Below, piece by piece: positions 6,505-7,560 of a stretch of 7,560 bases of DNA. The stretch's first letter is position 1; every line of letters begins with the position of its first letter. Below the pieces are notes generated by a model. The model saw only the letters and a list, made by a program, of their open reading frames with translations, made no database searches and was not told where the DNA came from. A program made the position numbers and the translations under genes. This DNA comes from Oscillospiraceae bacterium (GTDB lineage Bacteria; Bacillota; Clostridia; Oscillospirales; Butyricicoccaceae): the NCBI GenBank assembly GCA_902797555.1, contig CADBTM010000252.1, positions 1 through 7,560 of the forward strand. The letters are read 5' to 3'.

Positions 6505-7560
6505 TCAGTTTTCCGGCTGGGGCGGCAGCGCGGCAAATCCGGCCGCAAGCTCGTCGTCGGTGGGAATGTGGTCGGTCATGGTGCCGTTGTTGAACTGTTC
6601 ATAGGCCACAAGATCGAAATAGCCGGTGCCGGTGAGGCCGAAGACGATGGTTTTTTCCTCGCCGGTCTCCTTGCATTTCAGCGCCTCGTCCAGCGCGGCG
6701 CGAATGGCATGGCTGGATTCGGGAGCGGGCAGGATACCCTCCACCCGGGCAAAATACTCTGCCGCTTCAAAGACCTTGGTCTGCTCTACCGCAACGGCCT
6801 CCAGATAGCCGTCGTGATAGAGCTGGCTGAGGACGGGGCTCATACCGTGGAAGCGCAAGCCTCCGGCGTGGTTGGCCGACGGAATGAAGGACGCGCCGAG
6901 GGTATACATCTTTGCCAAGGGGCAGATCATGCCGGTATCGCAAAAATCATAGGCGAACTTGCCTCTGGTAAAGCTGGGGCACGACGCGGGCTCAACAGCG
7001 AGGATGCGATAGTTCTTCTCCCCTCTCAGCTTTTCTCCCATAAAGGGCGCGATCAGGCCGCCCAGATTGGAACCGCCTCCGGCGCAGCCGATGATGATAT
7101 CGGGCTCGATGCCGTATTTATCCAGAGCGGCCTTGGTCTCCAGACCGATGACGCTCTGGTGCAGCAGCACCTGATTGAGCACGCTGCCCAGCACATAGCG
7201 ATAGCCCGGGTTGGAGGTGGCCACCTCCACCGCTTCGGAGATGGCACAGCCGAGCGAGCCGGTTGTGCCGGGGTGCTCAGCAAGGATCTTGCGGCCGACA
7301 GCAGTGGTGTCGGAGGGCGACGGGGTGACCGAAGCGCCGTAGGTGCGCATGACCTCCCGGCGGAAGGGCTTTTGCTCATAGGATACCTTCACCATGAACA
7401 CCTTGCAGTCCAGTTCAAAGTACGCGCAGGCCATGGAAAGGGCGGTGCCCCACTGGCCGGCGCCGGTTTCCGTGGTGACGCCCTTGAGGCCCTGCTTCTT
7501 GGCGTAATAGGCCTGGGCGATGGCGGAATTCAGCTTGTGGCTGCCGGAGGTGTTGTTGCC
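6505..7560 (-). CDS. TrpB-like PLP-dependent enzyme (tryptophan synthase beta-like, TrpB2 type), N-terminus outside the window
   Basis: This is the C-terminal 351 residues of a fold-type II PLP enzyme related to the tryptophan synthase beta subunit, which joins indole and L-serine. The visible part opens at the edge with GNNTSGSHKLNSAIAQAYY, where the Lys (codon 7534-7536) is the expected PLP lysine. Next comes TTETGAGQWGTALS, holding the Glu equivalent to the TrpB catalytic glutamate. The phosphate-gripping GGGSNLGG loop is near 7060-7080, and the 'LTGTGYFDL' region lies near the C-terminus. GAGQWG instead of the GAGQHG of classical TrpB, together with the SHKLN context, points to the TrpB2 / 'TrpB-like' branch. 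The reading frame is open to position 7560; about 95-100 N-terminal residues should lie beyond it if the protein has the usual length of about 450. No trpA or other trp gene is visible nearby, so its role in tryptophan synthesis, indole salvage or another beta-replacement is undecided. It converges on the aldolase-like gene. Confidence 0.93.
   Translation of the reverse strand, partial: GNNTSGSHKLNSAIAQAYYAKKQGLKGVTTETGAGQWGTALSMACAYFELDCKVFMVKVSYEQKPFRREVMRTYGASVTPSPSDTTAVGRKILAEHPGTTGSLGCAISEAVEVATSNPGYRYVLGSVLNQVLLHQSVIGLETKAALDKYGIEPDIIIGCAGGGSNLGGLIAPFMGEKLRGEKNYRILAVEPASCPSFTRGKFAYDFCDTGMICPLAKMYTLGASFIPSANHAGGLRFHGMSPVLSQLYHDGYLEAVAVEQTKVFEAAEYFARVEGILPAPESSHAIRAALDEALKCKETGEEKTIVFGLTGTGYFDLVAYEQFNNGTMTDHIPTDDELAAGFAALPPQPEN

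Noticed and set aside
1..7560. Search for CRISPR arrays, tRNA genes, insertion sequences, attachment sites, toxin-antitoxin pairs and phage genes
   Set aside because: No spaced direct repeats, cloverleaf sequence, transposase motif or terminal inverted repeats were seen. Nearly all bases are accounted for by five genes and short intergenic signals.

Overview
This is an ordinary, fully coding chromosomal segment of a GC-rich Firmicute. The best guess is a gut clostridium of the Oscillospirales/Ruminococcaceae type. That placement is inference from three things: recombinational repair uses AddAB rather than RecBCD, ribosome binding sites are strong AGGAGG-like sequences, and third codon positions are rich in G and C. 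There is no rRNA or marker gene to confirm it.

Left part (1-3660, minus strand): the addB-addA operon for the AddAB helicase-nuclease, which processes double-strand DNA ends for homologous recombination. addB is complete. addA overlaps it by four bases and runs off the left edge after 86 codons. A near-consensus sigma-A promoter (TTGACA, 17 bp, TACAAT) lies just upstream of addB.

Middle (3660-6442, plus strand): a divergently transcribed DEAD-box RNA helicase with a DbpA-type RNA-binding domain and an Arg/Gly-rich tail. It is followed 18 bp later by a PLP enzyme of the D-threonine aldolase/D-serine dehydratase-like family, which has its own strong ribosome binding site. The two probably share a transcript that ends at a strong hairpin terminator at 6463-6499.

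Right part (6505-7560, minus strand): a convergent TrpB-like (TrpB2-type) PLP enzyme, with its N-terminus cut off by the right edge. The hairpin between the convergent genes probably serves both.

The three groups (DNA end repair, RNA remodelling, amino-acid PLP chemistry) do not form an obvious pathway. I found no mobile element, CRISPR array, RNA gene, toxin-antitoxin pair or phage gene, and no stretch over 300 bases lacks a gene. I do not see a previously undescribed system here. The main points to recheck are AddB's degenerate Walker A motif, the start site of the RNA helicase, and the substrates of the two PLP enzymes.
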